64,000 nt of DNA from Euglena gracilis (Eukaryota > Euglenida > Euglenophyceae > Euglenales), in the NCBI GenBank assembly GCA_039621445.1, contig CP154957.1, positions 44,031,465 through 44,095,464 on the forward strand. Direction: 5' to 3'. The notes under the pieces were generated by a model. That model was given only the letters and a program-made list of their open reading frames with translations. It was not told the origin of the DNA and ran no database searches. Below are positions 1 through 8,345 of this stretch, in pieces. Made by a program: the position numbers and the translations under genes. The first letter of the stretch is position 1; every line of letters starts with the position of its first letter.

Positions 1-84
1 ATTGTAATGCTCCTTTCTTGGTCCCAATGGGCTTATTTGGTGGCTTCCGAAATGGTGCGACCAACCGGTAATTTCCACTATACA
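1..84 (-). pseudogene. Fragment of a DDE transposase gene (second copy)
   Basis: These 84 bases match 30892-30975 with a single difference (position 31). In the fuller copy the stretch lies in the transposase gene, just upstream of the segment N-R-V-H-S-F-F-R-A-R-I-E-H that looks like the last catalytic block of IS5/PIF-Harbinger-type DDE transposases. Here the homology stops abruptly at base 84, where a sequence beginning CAGGGGGTAG starts. It is therefore a truncated copy interrupted by an insertion. The near identity implies a recent duplication or an active family. Confidence 0.7.
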
Positions 85-215
85 GGGGGTAGCTTTAAAT
101 CGTACGACACTTAATTCGGTTTGACATTTAACTCGGTCTGGATTAAATCCGTTTTAATCCAGCGAGGTTCGGGTGTCAGACCGGATTTAATCCAGCGAGT
201 TAAACCGCTATCGAG
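85..215 (+). mobile_element. Left end of an inverted-repeat element (CAGGGGGTAG terminus)
   Basis: The end reads CAGGGGGTAGCTTTAAA and is followed by subterminal repeats of the type GGATTAAATCC / GGATTTAATCC. The reverse complement of 30627-30643 gives CAGGGGGTAGTTTAAA, again followed by GGATTAAATTCGGT repeats, so the two sites look like opposite ends of one element family pointing toward each other. Whether they are the two ends of one very large nested element or ends of two elements cannot be settled here. Confidence 0.5.
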
Positions 216-226
216 GATACTCCTAA

Positions 227-640
227 TTGGCACTTTCTAAGTCCTCTCAGCAGCAGTCTCCTCAGTCTCCTCAGCAGCAGTGTGCTCTGCCCAACCAGCC
301 TCTGGATGGCCTGGGGTCAGCACACCCCCCCCCTCCTTTCCAAGAAGGAGGAGGAGCCAAAGCCATTCAGGGAGAGAAAAGGAGGACTGACAGCTCTGGA
401 GCCTCAGCCTCCACATCAACAGCCTCCAGGGCCAGCTCCTCTTCTGTTTCCTCATCAGACAGTGATGACAAGGAGTTGTTGGACTTGCTGAAAGAAAGGC
501 GACGTAAAAGGAAAGAACAGGAGCAAAAAATGAAGAAGCGGACCACAGACAGGGGGAAGAAACATTCCCATTGTGTGGCTCAGTGCGTGCTGAAGACCCC
601 CCCCCCAAGATTTTCTGCAGCAAAAGTCCAGGAGATGTGA
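227..640 (+). CDS. Possible exon: Gln/Ser-rich protein with a basic helix
   Basis: This open frame has no ATG at its start and is preceded by a TCTCTCAG acceptor-like site, so it reads best as an exon. It contains a Gln/Ser/Pro-rich N-terminal part, a serine tract near residues 60-78, then an acidic-to-basic helix (DDKELLDLLKERRRKRKEQ) likely to form a charged coiled coil, and a Cys/His pair near the end. The composition is protein-like, unlike the homopolymer-rich DNA just downstream. I do not recognise the family. It lies directly inside the CAGGGGGTAG terminus and may belong to that element. A low-complexity chance frame is the alternative. Confidence 0.35.
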   Translation: MALSKSSQQQSPQSPQQQCALPNQPLDGLGSAHPPPPFQEGGGAKAIQGEKRRTDSSGASASTSTASRASSSSVSSSDSDDKELLDLLKERRRKRKEQEQKMKKRTTDRGKKHSHCVAQCVLKTPPPRFSAAKVQEM

Positions 641-659
641 AGATATACCCCCCCCAACC

Positions 660-745
660 AAGGTTGACGGCTTGTTTTTTTTGAAACAAAAAAACATTTT
701 TTTTAAAAAAAATATGTTTTTTTTAAAAAAAACGTCATGGAGGGT
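660..745. repeat. A/T hairpin repeat (TTTTTTTAAAAAAAACATG type)
   Basis: Runs of T and A of 7-9 bases alternate around ATG/CATG cores and end in AAAAAAAACG, so the DNA can fold on itself. Related tracts occur at about 1262-1356, 25966-26030 and 26280-26360, each ending in AAAAAAACGyC followed by unique DNA. They look like copies or ends of one dispersed repeat. No coding content. Confidence 0.6.
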
Positions 746-897
746 TTGGGGGGAAAAATTTTTGCAATGTTTTTTTGGGGAAAAAGTGCATTTTTTATCT
801 CTACAACATTCATTTTCTTGGGTTGAAAGCATGATTTTTCGCACCAGAAAACACAGATTTGGAAATACTTTCACACATTTGAAAAAAAAAAAACTTC

Positions 898-1215
898 GCA
901 GGGGGTGTTCCCCCCATGACCCCCCTCCCCAAACCCGACCTAAGACCCGTTTCGGCCATTTTTTCTGAAAAACTTGGCCGGTGATGCCTAATTTGACAAA
1001 ATATTCCGGTAGATTTCCTAATTTTCGTTTGGGGGATTCCTGTTTTGGAGCCTCAAAAGGATTTTTTCCCAACGTTTTCGGTGATTTCTAATCTGGCCAT
1101 CGAAAATGTGACCCCCCCCCCTCTCGTGACCCCCCTGTGACCCCCCCCCCTCTCGTGACCCCCCTGTGACCCCCCCCCCCCGTGACCCCCCCTCCTCGTG
1201 ACCCGAACCACCCGT
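898..1215 (+). repeat. Dispersed non-coding element, GGGGGTGTTC...GTGACCCGAACCACCC type (copy 1)
   Basis: It begins GCAGGGGGTGTTCCCCCC and ends GTGACCCGAACCACCC, with several internal TGACCCCCC repeats and TGATTCCTAATTTT-like motifs. The same ends and inner motifs recur at 5541-5896, where the element interrupts a reverse transcriptase. It has no open frame, so it is probably a small non-autonomous element. Confidence 0.6.
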
Positions 1216-1261
1216 GAAAAATTTTCTTCAAAAAAAACGGTCATTTCGCAAGGAAAAAGGG

Positions 1262-1356
1262 CAATTTTTGCTTTTTCAAAAAAAACATGTTTTTTTGCGT
1301 TTTTTTTAAAAAAAACATGTTTTTTTGTTTTTTTAAAAAAAAACAAAAAAAACGTC
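1262..1356. repeat. A/T hairpin repeat, second copy
   Basis: Two tandem AAAAAAAACATGTTTTTTT palindromes, then a further A/T run ending AAAAAAAACG. Same family as 660-745. The retroelement-like reading frame begins just downstream. Confidence 0.6.
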
Positions 1357-1399
1357 AACCCTGCCCCCAACTGCAGTTGGAGAAAAACTCGGCCGTGAG

Positions 1400-2065
1400 T
1401 TGATTACCCCCCTTGCCCTGGAATTCGGGCCTGAGCAAGGACAAAGGGAATCCCAAACCCCAGTGATGGAAAAATGTACCCCCAGAAGGGAGAAAAAACC
1501 GGCGTTGCAAGAAAAAAGACGGCCAGCACCAGGAGGCCCATACAAAATTTTCTCTGTCTTTGACACAGAGATTTGGAAAGTGGAAGGCCAGTGGTTAAAC
1601 CCAACAGGCGTCATGTTTGACGAAAAATGCCGGGAGCCGAGGTCTGGTCCGCTCAATTCCCCGGAAAATGCTCCACTGCAGGAAACCTCTTTCAGCAGCT
1701 GGAAGAAAAAATTACTGCATCAGCGGGAGGAGCGACGGCAGCAGGGGGGCACGCTGGTCCACGAGCGGGCGGCACGTAAATTGACCAAAGTTGTGGACCA
1801 ATGGCAACAGATGGGACGAAATTGTGACATCCCGGCCAAGGGCCGTTGGGGGCTGCTTTTTTTTGGTGACATCAACCCCCTGCCTGGACCAACGGCGGGC
1901 CCGTGTGGTGAATATGATCTCCTGCATGTCCTGGTGGAACAACAAGTGGAGCTGGGGTCCCCACGGCCAGCCAGATACCGGCCAGACCTCCTCCCCCTCT
2001 TTTTTTCACCAGCCACAAGCCAGACCTCCTCCTCCTCTTTTCTCCCAGCCACCAGCCACGGCTAG
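1400..2065 (+). pseudogene. 5' reading frame of RLE-type retroelement, with degenerate 2A-like motif
   Basis: A 221-codon open frame without an ATG at its start. It has charged, helical stretches (a Lys/Arg/Gln-rich segment near residues 100-135) and then, at 1865-1891, the sequence G-D-I-N-P-L-P-G-P preceded by hydrophobic residues. This resembles a 2A ribosome-skipping motif (consensus D-x-E-x-N-P-G-P) but has Leu where Asn is required, so activity is doubtful. The frame lies upstream, in the same orientation, of a zinc-finger frame carrying two better 2A-like motifs and of a reverse transcriptase, which is why I assign it to the same element. After about 1975 it runs into a CAGACCTCCTCC repeat. 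Presumed decayed. Confidence 0.45.
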
Positions 2066-2125
2066 CCGTGGCTGGCCGCGGCTTGCGCCTCCTCCTTTTT
2101 TTGTGCCCACCAGAGAGCGCTAAAT
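1975..2125 (+). repeat. CCAGACCTCCTCC... repeat, copy A
   Basis: Repeated units of the form AGCCAGACCTCCTCCTCC with GCCAGCCACGGCTAGCCG palindromic pieces. The same block recurs at 3366-3540, so the retroelement 5' region is interrupted twice by related low-complexity DNA. Confidence 0.6.
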
Positions 2126-2134
2126 TTTTTCAGA

Positions 2135-2505
2135 ATGGCAAAGCCAGAAGGGCACAGCCTCGCCGGTTTTTTTGTTACGCTCGACTGCTATGCTCGCCAG
2201 GTTTAATCGCAACATCCTTGCCGGCGGATCCGTCAACGGCGAGCAGTGGGAGCCGCCTCTGAAAAAAATAGTCCCGTCTTATTTTGTTATCCCAGCTGAG
2301 ATAGCACTTCTTGTCCCATTGACCGATGAACACTGTATCAACCTATTTTTCCGGGAGCGTCATATGACCACGCCAGCAGACCGAGAAAAACAACCGAGCA
2401 GCACAGAAAAGCCCCCCAAAAACGACAAATTTTGCCAAAAAAAAACGCCGACAAAACCCTTTTGTCCCCCCCTTCCACGAGAATCGCACCCAAAGAAAAA
2501 ACGCT
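2135..2505 (+). pseudogene. Unrecognised frame with frameshift near 2200
   Basis: An ATG at 2135 opens a short frame (MAKPEGHSLAGFF...) that continues after a shift near 2200 as a 111-codon frame (LARFNRNILAGGSVNGEQW...), ending in a Lys/Pro-rich tail that falls in a 57-bp direct repeat (2430-2556). The first 75 codons look protein-like. I do not recognise the family. It may be part of the retroelement 5' region. Confidence 0.3.
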
Positions 2506-2556
2506 GACAAAACCCTTTTGTCCCCCCCCTTCCACGAAAATCGCACCCAAAGAAAG
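2430..2556 (+). repeat. Direct repeat, about 57 bp, two copies
   Basis: Two adjacent copies of a unit containing ACAAAACCCTTTTGTCCCCC followed by CCTTCCACGAgAATCGCACC. It borders the 24-bp minisatellite that follows. Confidence 0.75.
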
Positions 2557-3032
2557 CTTGTGGCCCGAAACTGACCACAGCCTGTGGCCCAAAACTGGCC
2601 ACGTCCTGTGGCCCAAAACTGGCCATCAGATCTGACCCAAAACTGGCCAGCACACCTGGCCATCACATCTGGCCCAAAAACCGGCCAGCACATGTGGCCC
2701 AAAACTGGCCAGCACATGTGGCCCAAAACTGGCCATCACATCTGACCCAAAACTGGCCAGCACACCTGGCCATCACATCTGGCCCAAAAAATGGCCAGCA
2801 CATGTGGCCCAAAACTGGCCAGCACATGTGGCCCAAAACTGGCCACCACACATGGCCCAAAAACTGGCCAGCACATGTGGCCCAAAACTGGCCAGCACAT
2901 GTGGCCCAAAACTGGCCACCATACACATGGCCCAAAACTGGCCAGCACATCTGGCCCAAAAATGGCCATGAAATCTGGCCCAAAAACTGACGAACACATC
3001 TGGCCCAAAACTGGCCAGCACATGGACAGACA
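2556..3032 (+). repeat. 24-bp minisatellite (TGGCCCAAAACTGGCCAGCA)
   Basis: About 20 copies of a roughly 24-bp unit with core TGGCCCAAAACTGGCC followed by AGCACATG or ATCACATC. All six frames are open over long stretches because of the repeat. These frames are not genes. Confidence 0.9.
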
Positions 3033-3365
3033 AAAACCTTCGCCATTTTAGGCACAGCAACAGGAAACAGAAAACACACAAGATAGGCATTTCAACACAA
3101 TGGAGCAGTTTGTCCACATTAGTCTCCAACAAACTCCTTCAAAAAAGTTCAGTTCAACTCAAGCCACCTGTGTACAGGGTCTAAGCACCATGTAATCATC
3201 TCCAAATGAGCCTCGCCCATTTCTGCACGATACACTTCAGAGATTTCTTGCTCGTGACCTGCAGCAGAAAAAATGAACTTCTGAACAGGCCTGACATTTT
3301 GTGCAGAAAACACCCTGAATCAGGACTTGCCCGGATCGCGGGGCTTACCCTTCGGCCAATTTTCC
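3033..3365. other. No gene seen
   Basis: AT-richer DNA between the minisatellite and the second CAGACCTCCTCC block. I see no coherent frame, RNA gene or repeat beyond short homopolymers. Confidence 0.5.
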
Positions 3366-3540
3366 CATCGCGGCCAGCCAGACCTCCTCCTCCTCTTTCA
3401 GATCCTCAAAACTGAATCCAGCCAGACCTCCTCCTCCTCTAAATCGCCCCAGCCAGCCGTGGCTGGCCATGGCTGGCCAGACCTCCTCCTTTTTTTTGCC
3501 AGCCAGCCAGCCGCGGCTAGCCGCGGCTAGCCAGATACCC
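3366..3540 (+). repeat. CCAGACCTCCTCC... repeat, copy B
   Basis: Three AGCCAGACCTCCTCC units and a cluster of GCCAGCCGTGGCTGGCC / GCCGCGGCTAGCC palindromes. Related to 1975-2125. Confidence 0.65.
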
Positions 3541-3557
3541 CAGCTCCAGTACAAGAC

Positions 3558-4229
3558 ATGTTCAAAATACGGGCGGATGAGGAGCCTGCAAAAGGACCAG
3601 ACGGGACGTCACCTCTCTTTCAGGAAAGAAAAGCCTTCTGGGTACAGTGCACCCTATGTGGCTGGTCAAGGCAAACAATAAATTCTGGGTGGTGCTTGTC
3701 CCACGTACAGCATTGTACAGAATTACAAGACATTCTTTGCGGCCCGGGAAAAACATTGCTGCAGGTGCCAGAAGAACACCTAGCCACAGGCAGGGAAGGT
3801 GTGGCTTTCAGCGGTGATGTCCCCCTGAACCCGGGCCCCAGGAAGGAATCTGAAGGTCACAAAAGAAAAGCACGTGGCCATGGGAAAATTGGGCGGGGAG
3901 AAGCTGTTCTGACCCATGGTGATGTGGAGCAGAATCCAGGGCCTATGGAAGGCAGTATGGAAGTGGACTTGGGGGGGTGTCACTCCTTACAAGGACCGTG
4001 TCCCAAAGGTTTGCGCCCTGCATGGGATGACATTGCACATGACCGAAGGACCACGTTGACAGTGATCCCCAGAGGAGCGCTGGGGCTCTTGGGAGGCCTT
4101 TCACTCTTTGTGGTGTTTTCCAAAGGCAGTCCTGGCAAGCACTGGTCGGGGTGGACGATCCCACTGGGCCAGAATTGGGCGGCTGCTGTGTACCAGAGCC
4201 AAGGCGTACCTGGAAAGAGACGTCCATGA
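3558..4229 (+). CDS. Zinc-finger frame with tandem 2A-like motifs (retroelement ORF1/ORF2 junction)
   Basis: A 223-codon frame without an obvious ATG start. Residues 31-53 form a Cys/His cluster (C31-x2-C34, C46, H49, H52-C53) like the N-terminal fingers of RLE retroelements. Residues 86-94 read G-D-V-P-L-N-P-G-P (3813-3839). Residues 120-129 read H-G-D-V-E-Q-N-P-G-P (3915-3944), an exact fit to the 2A consensus D-[VI]-E-x-N-P-G-P. In 2A peptides the ribosome skips the final Gly-Pro bond and releases two proteins from one mRNA. The first motif has Pro in place of Glu and may be weaker. 2A motifs are known in non-LTR retrotransposons, for example trypanosome L1Tc. Downstream frames are shifted, so the whole element is probably dead although this segment is open. 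Confidence 0.65.
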   Translation: MFKIRADEEPAKGPDGTSPLFQERKAFWVQCTLCGWSRQTINSGWCLSHVQHCTELQDILCGPGKTLLQVPEEHLATGREGVAFSGDVPLNPGPRKESEGHKRKARGHGKIGRGEAVLTHGDVEQNPGPMEGSMEVDLGGCHSLQGPCPKGLRPAWDDIAHDRRTTLTVIPRGALGLLGGLSLFVVFSKGSPGKHWSGWTIPLGQNWAAAVYQSQGVPGKRRP

Positions 4230-4432
4230 ATGCTGGGAGTCGTCCAGGCCGTCGGAAGCGAATTTCGGATCCAGCGTCAAAACCCGATCAGCAAAAAGTA
4301 AAGAGGAGGAAATCCAACAAGAAGCCTTTCTCAACAGAATGCAGAAACTTGGAAAGAGGGGCAACGGCAAAGGCGTGTCAGGCAATGTTGTCAGACGGAG
4401 TCCAAGATGCAAATGATGCAAAAAATTCGTGA
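4230..4432 (+). pseudogene. Linker between the 2A region and the reverse transcriptase, frame-shifted
   Basis: Two overlapping open frames (4108-4416 and 4151-4432) continue the element with basic and charged sequence, including the nuclear-signal-like KVKRRKSNKK. Neither joins the RT frame at 4407 without a shift. The protein-like composition in both suggests one original frame broken by small insertions or deletions. Confidence 0.4.
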
Positions 4433-6197
4433 GTGTTTGCGTCTGCTTCACCCATCAGAAGATCCGCCCGGGAAAGGGCCCCCCGATGGAAGAGTGCGCC
4501 TGCCAGTCCCTGAGGGACAAGAAGGAGACGCCCACATGAAAAAGGCCGTGAGACGGGCCATTCTGTCCTTCAAAAACGAAACAGCAGGAGGACCGAGCGG
4601 GCTACGTGCTGACCATCTCAAAACGTTGATCTCCGCACAGGCTGCAGGCTGTGGTGATGATTTACTGGAAGAAATCTCCGCCTTTGTCTTCTCGGCAATC
4701 CAACAAGGACTGCCTTTGGAAATGGGGTCCATCTGGCAGGAGCACGACTGACGCCGTTGAGAAAGAAGAAACCACAAACAGATGCTGCCGGTAATGCGAT
4801 GCTACATACGGACAACGATTTGCAACACGAAGGAACCAGGCCAATTGCGGCAGGAGAAGTTTTAAGACGGTTGATTGCCAAAGTTCTGTTAAAAGAAGCC
4901 ACTGTACGAAACACACTGATTGACGGGCTGCCTGGGCAAGTCGGTGTAGGCCATTATGACGCTTGTGATCTCACCAGTATTGCACTGCAACAAATTGTTC
5001 AAGGACTGCAAAAGGCAGGGAAAACAGAATGGGCTGTTCTGCAGCTGGATTTTGCAAACGCCTTCAATCAATTGAAACGGGAACCCATGTTACATCAAGT
5101 GCGACAGCAGGTACTACACATGACAGCCTGGATTGAATCATGCTATGGTTCACATTCCCCTTTGTATTGTGGAAACACAAGCCTGAGGTCCAAAACGGGA
5201 GTTCAACAAGGGGACCCTTGTGGCCCGGCTCTTTTCTGCATTGCGGTGCAACCTTTGGTCAACAAAATTGCAGAAATGGTGCCATGGCAGTGCTGGTACC
5301 TGGACAACTGCCATCTAATTGGATCCATGGAACAGCTGGATCGTGTGGTGCGCATGCTTTTGGCAGATGGTCCTGCGATTGGGGTCAGTCTGAACATGGA
5401 CAAATGTCGGCTGTGGGGCCCAGCCGTCAATGATGCCTTTCGCAGACTGCCACAGGGAAGCACTGTGTTGCAACGAATACCGGCAACATCCTTTGTGGAG
5501 GGATCTGGAATCAAAGCCCTGGGGATACCTGTGACGTACCGGGGGTGTTCCCCCCGTGACCCCCCCGTGACCCCCCCCGTGACCCCCCCGTGACCCGAAC
5601 AAGGACCCTTTTCGGCGAAATTTTGTCGGGAAAAAATATTGGCTGTTGATGTCTAATTTGATAAAATTCTGGGGCAGATTCCTAATTTTGAGGCGTAAAT
5701 TTTTCAAAATTGGGCTTGGTGATTCCTAATTTGGTGTCAAAATCCTAATTTTAGGTGTGGGGATTCCTAATTTGTGGAATTTTTCTCCAAAAATTCTGAC
5801 TCGGTGATTCCTAATTTTGCCACCAAAAATGTGGTGTTCCCCCCGCCCCCCCCCGGCCCCCCCCCGTGACCCCCCCCCGTGACCCGAACCACCCCCACCG
5901 GGAGATGACACGTTTGCGCGATCCATTTGGCAGGACAGATTGAAAGCTTGTGAAAAATTGTGCTACTTGCTGCAGTTCATTCCTTCCGGCCACATTCGTT
6001 TCCAGCTGTTGCGCCAGTGCATTGCCAGCTGCAAAGTAAATGATCTTCTGCGAGGAACACCGCTGAACTCTTCTGAAGATATGGTACGGCTCTTCTCTGC
6101 CCTGGTCCGTGACAGTTTGAGCAATATTGCAGGAAGATAGCTCACTGAAGCTCAATGGGAGCAATCCACCATCCCCATTAGACTGGGAGGCCTGGGA
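4407..6197 (+). pseudogene. Reverse transcriptase of an RLE-type non-LTR retrotransposon, decayed
   Basis: Recognisable RT blocks appear in order. AGGPSGLRADHLK lies in the frame 4407-4751. After a frameshift near 4745 come GTRPIAAGEVLRRLIAK, motif A LDFANAF (catalytic Asp at 5048-5050), GVQQGDPCGPALF (5198-5233) and motif C as WYLDN (Asn codon 5306-5308). Motif C normally reads YxDD, so the second metal-binding Asp is missing. The frame is interrupted by a non-coding insertion (5541-5896) and resumes at about 5901 (GDDTFARSIW...). It then has an in-frame TAG at 6138 and ends with the thumb motif LTEAQWEQS..PIRLGGLGL near 6195. The matching endonuclease half lies at 27.4-28.5 kb. Not functional. 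Confidence 0.85.
5541..5896 (+). mobile_element. Small inverted-repeat element inserted in the RT gene (copy 2)
   Basis: The left end reads GGGGGTGTTC and the reverse complement of the right end reads GGGGGTGGTTC, giving a short imperfect terminal inverted repeat. ACC stands on both sides (5538-5540, 5897-5899) and may be a 3-bp target duplication. Inside are TGACCCCCC repeats near each end and several TGATTCCTAATTTT-type motifs. There is no coding capacity. It splits the RT between fingers/palm and thumb. Copies or ends of the same family appear at 898-1215, about 32818-32870 (reverse) and about 39200-39240. Confidence 0.7.
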
Positions 6198-7274
6198 TTG
6201 GATTGGATTGGATTGGCGTCACGATCGTATTCTAAGAATACGTTGGCCGCCCCGGAAAGTGACTTTCCGGCCTCGTGACCGGGCCCTGAACCCGAACCCC
6301 CCCCATACTGCCATACGTAGGCAGCCAGGACGTCCTGTGGTTGATTGCTTCCTCATGCAGCGGTCTCCATTGCGCTGCCCCCGAGTGTTAGATACAGCAC
6401 AGGGGGAGACGATGTCGGGCCCACGGCAGGTGGCACCTCACATGTGCGTCGCTGGCTACTGACAATTTACCCGAACGGGGTCGTTGACTTTAGGGGAAAA
6501 AGAAAAAAAACAACAACAATTGCGCTATTGGCTGCTGCACATCCTTCTGTTTCCTTTTGGTGGCGGAGGAGCAAGCACAAGAGACAGCCAAATTCTGCCG
6601 GGGGCTCAGCAGTGCCTGCTAAGTCGAGCATCAGGTGGGAGGAGGGGCTTGGTAATCAGGGAGGGGGCACCGAGGTTCCCCATCAACAGTAAGGGTGTGG
6701 AGGTAGCCGTCGAGCCGTGGGGGAAAGGGATTGCGACGCCACGCAACATAGTAATCCCCTGGGAGGGATTGCTGCTGGTGATGAGCGGGGAGGTCAGCAA
6801 GCCGGACGTTGGTGATGGCGACACAGGCCACCTCTGGCGCCGGGCAGTCGTCCCAGTGGTCGACCGCCAGCTGCACAGTGGACCACGGTCCGCTGGATGC
6901 ATGCGGGGGGTGTGCCAGCCCCGGGAGGTGGTGGGGGGAGTGACATCTGAGAGACTCAGTGAGGCGCTTACCCTCCAGAGGCCCCAGCTGGAACCTGAAC
7001 CCTCCGCCTCCTTTGGGGATCAGCCACTCTCAGGTGGGGAGGGAACAGTCACACCCACTGTACATCCCTTCGTGAACCACTCACTGATTGAGCCCCCGGG
7101 CGGAACCGGAGTCATCTCCTGGCGCACGGTGCGCACACTCCAAGGCATCCTCCTGCTCACACGAGAGAGGGAGTCGCCTACACATGCGTGAGGGATCATT
7201 TTGTCATATGGATGTCACTGAGGAGGGATCCACCTAGGGTGAGTTATCAACCTCGCTCCAGACAGGGGGAGGAA

Positions 7275-7335
7275 AACAAAACAAAACAAACAAAACAAAA
7301 CAATAATAATAAATAAATAAATAAACGTAGTAGTA
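7275..7335. repeat. A-rich microsatellite (AAACA, AATA units)
   Basis: Successive AAACAAAAC and AATAAATAAATA units followed by GTAGTAATAAT. Confidence 0.8.
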
Positions 7336-7776
7336 ATAATGATAGTGATAATAGTAAACGTTAAATGACAAGAAGAACTCCATTGCAGTGGTGTCTGAGC
7401 TTCTGCCTTATAATCATGGTGTACTTGGAGCATACTCACTCTCTGCTTTGAGCAGAAGTGTGCACTCGGGTGCCACATGGTAGGTGTGTACGAACGCATA
7501 GGCCACGACATCCGCACAGGTGACCCCGAGCCGCGCTGTTGCCTCGGCTGGCATCATCCCAGGCTGTGTGGACCCGAGGCCTGCCAGGGTGACCTGACAG
7601 CCTATGGAAACTGGGGGGGGGGGTCGATGTCCGGCTGCAGGTGACTCCTCCCTGAGATATTGTCATGCAAGAGGGGGTTTGTGCAGCGGCGCTTGGAGGT
7701 CAGAGCCATAGAAGTGAGTGGGGCGGAACAGAATGCATTATGGCTGGCAGTGGAATGTTTTCTTTCTTTCTTTCAT

Positions 7777-8070
7777 TCATTCTTTTTTGATGCCTGAGCT
7801 TAATGGAGGGGATGACTGGGGTTGATCTGAAGTGATTGGGGCGAGGATGGTCAGTGCTTCTCCCCTTCGGTCTGTGGGAAGGGTTGTCCAGCGCGAGGCA
7901 CCTCGGAGGAACTCCACAGCGATGTCGGAGCTCCGAAAGGTAGCTGCCGCAGGTTCGCTGCCGCACTCCAGGTCACCGTTCCACCTGATCCCAAGAGTAG
8001 CTGGCACCTTCTCAGCCATGGGGTGCAACAACGCGATGGGAAGGTCCCCGCGGGGTAGACCGGCGACCAC
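7777..8070 (-). CDS. Unrecognised minus-strand frame
   Basis: A 97-codon frame with balanced amino-acid use, including GLPRGDLPIALLHPMAEK and a Ser/Pro-rich tail. No domain is recognised and no splice sites could be fixed. It is listed because its composition is more protein-like than neighbouring frames. Confidence 0.2.
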   Translation of the reverse strand: MVAGLPRGDLPIALLHPMAEKVPATLGIRWNGDLECGSEPAAATFRSSDIAVEFLRGASRWTTLPTDRRGEALTILAPITSDQPQSSPPLSSGIKKE

Positions 8071-8261
8071 CGTGCTGGGGGATGTTCAAGTCCTATGGGT
8101 GCATGAGGGGTAGAGCAGGTCGAGTACTGCAGCGAGCCCCATCCAGGCGGCCAGCGGAGTCCTCGCGGGGGAATAGTGTCAGGCTTCTAGGGGTTGGGGG
8201 GGGCATGTGGTAGCTTTGCAGGCTGCGCCACACTGGTTCCCTGGTTCCTACAACTTGGGGG

Positions 8262-8345
8262 GGGGGTACATACCACCTCCCCCCTTTATTTGAGCACACC
8301 CACGGGCCAACGGACCCCCCAAATGCTCAAATAAGGGGGGGGGTC
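8262..8345. repeat. Fold-back: CCCCCCTTTATTTGAGCA ... TGCTCAAATAAGGGGGG
   Basis: Two arms that are reverse complements are separated by about 28 bases containing CACGGGCCAACGG. The motif TCAAATAAGGGGGG repeats at 8339-8358, and TCAATTAAGGGGGGG abuts the tandem array at 8442-8458. A related arm (TCAAATAAAGGGGGGGGG) follows the array at 25736. This resembles the paired fold-backs at 32.86-33.39 kb. Confidence 0.65.

Larger units (their letters stand above)
6198..8250. other. Unassigned segment with weak open frames on both strands
   Basis: It begins with four ATTGG repeats directly after the RT thumb motif. The longest plus frame is 6484-7191 (235 codons, non-ATG start). Minus frames at 6631-6876 and 7777-8070 also look partly protein-like. 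I recognise none of them, and no frame has a clear domain. A-rich microsatellite DNA lies at 7275-7335. The segment could be a degraded element or intron-rich coding DNA. Confidence 0.3.

Noticed and set aside
2663-3132. Overlapping Trp/Pro/Gly-rich frames
   Set aside because: All six frames are open because of the 24-bp minisatellite.
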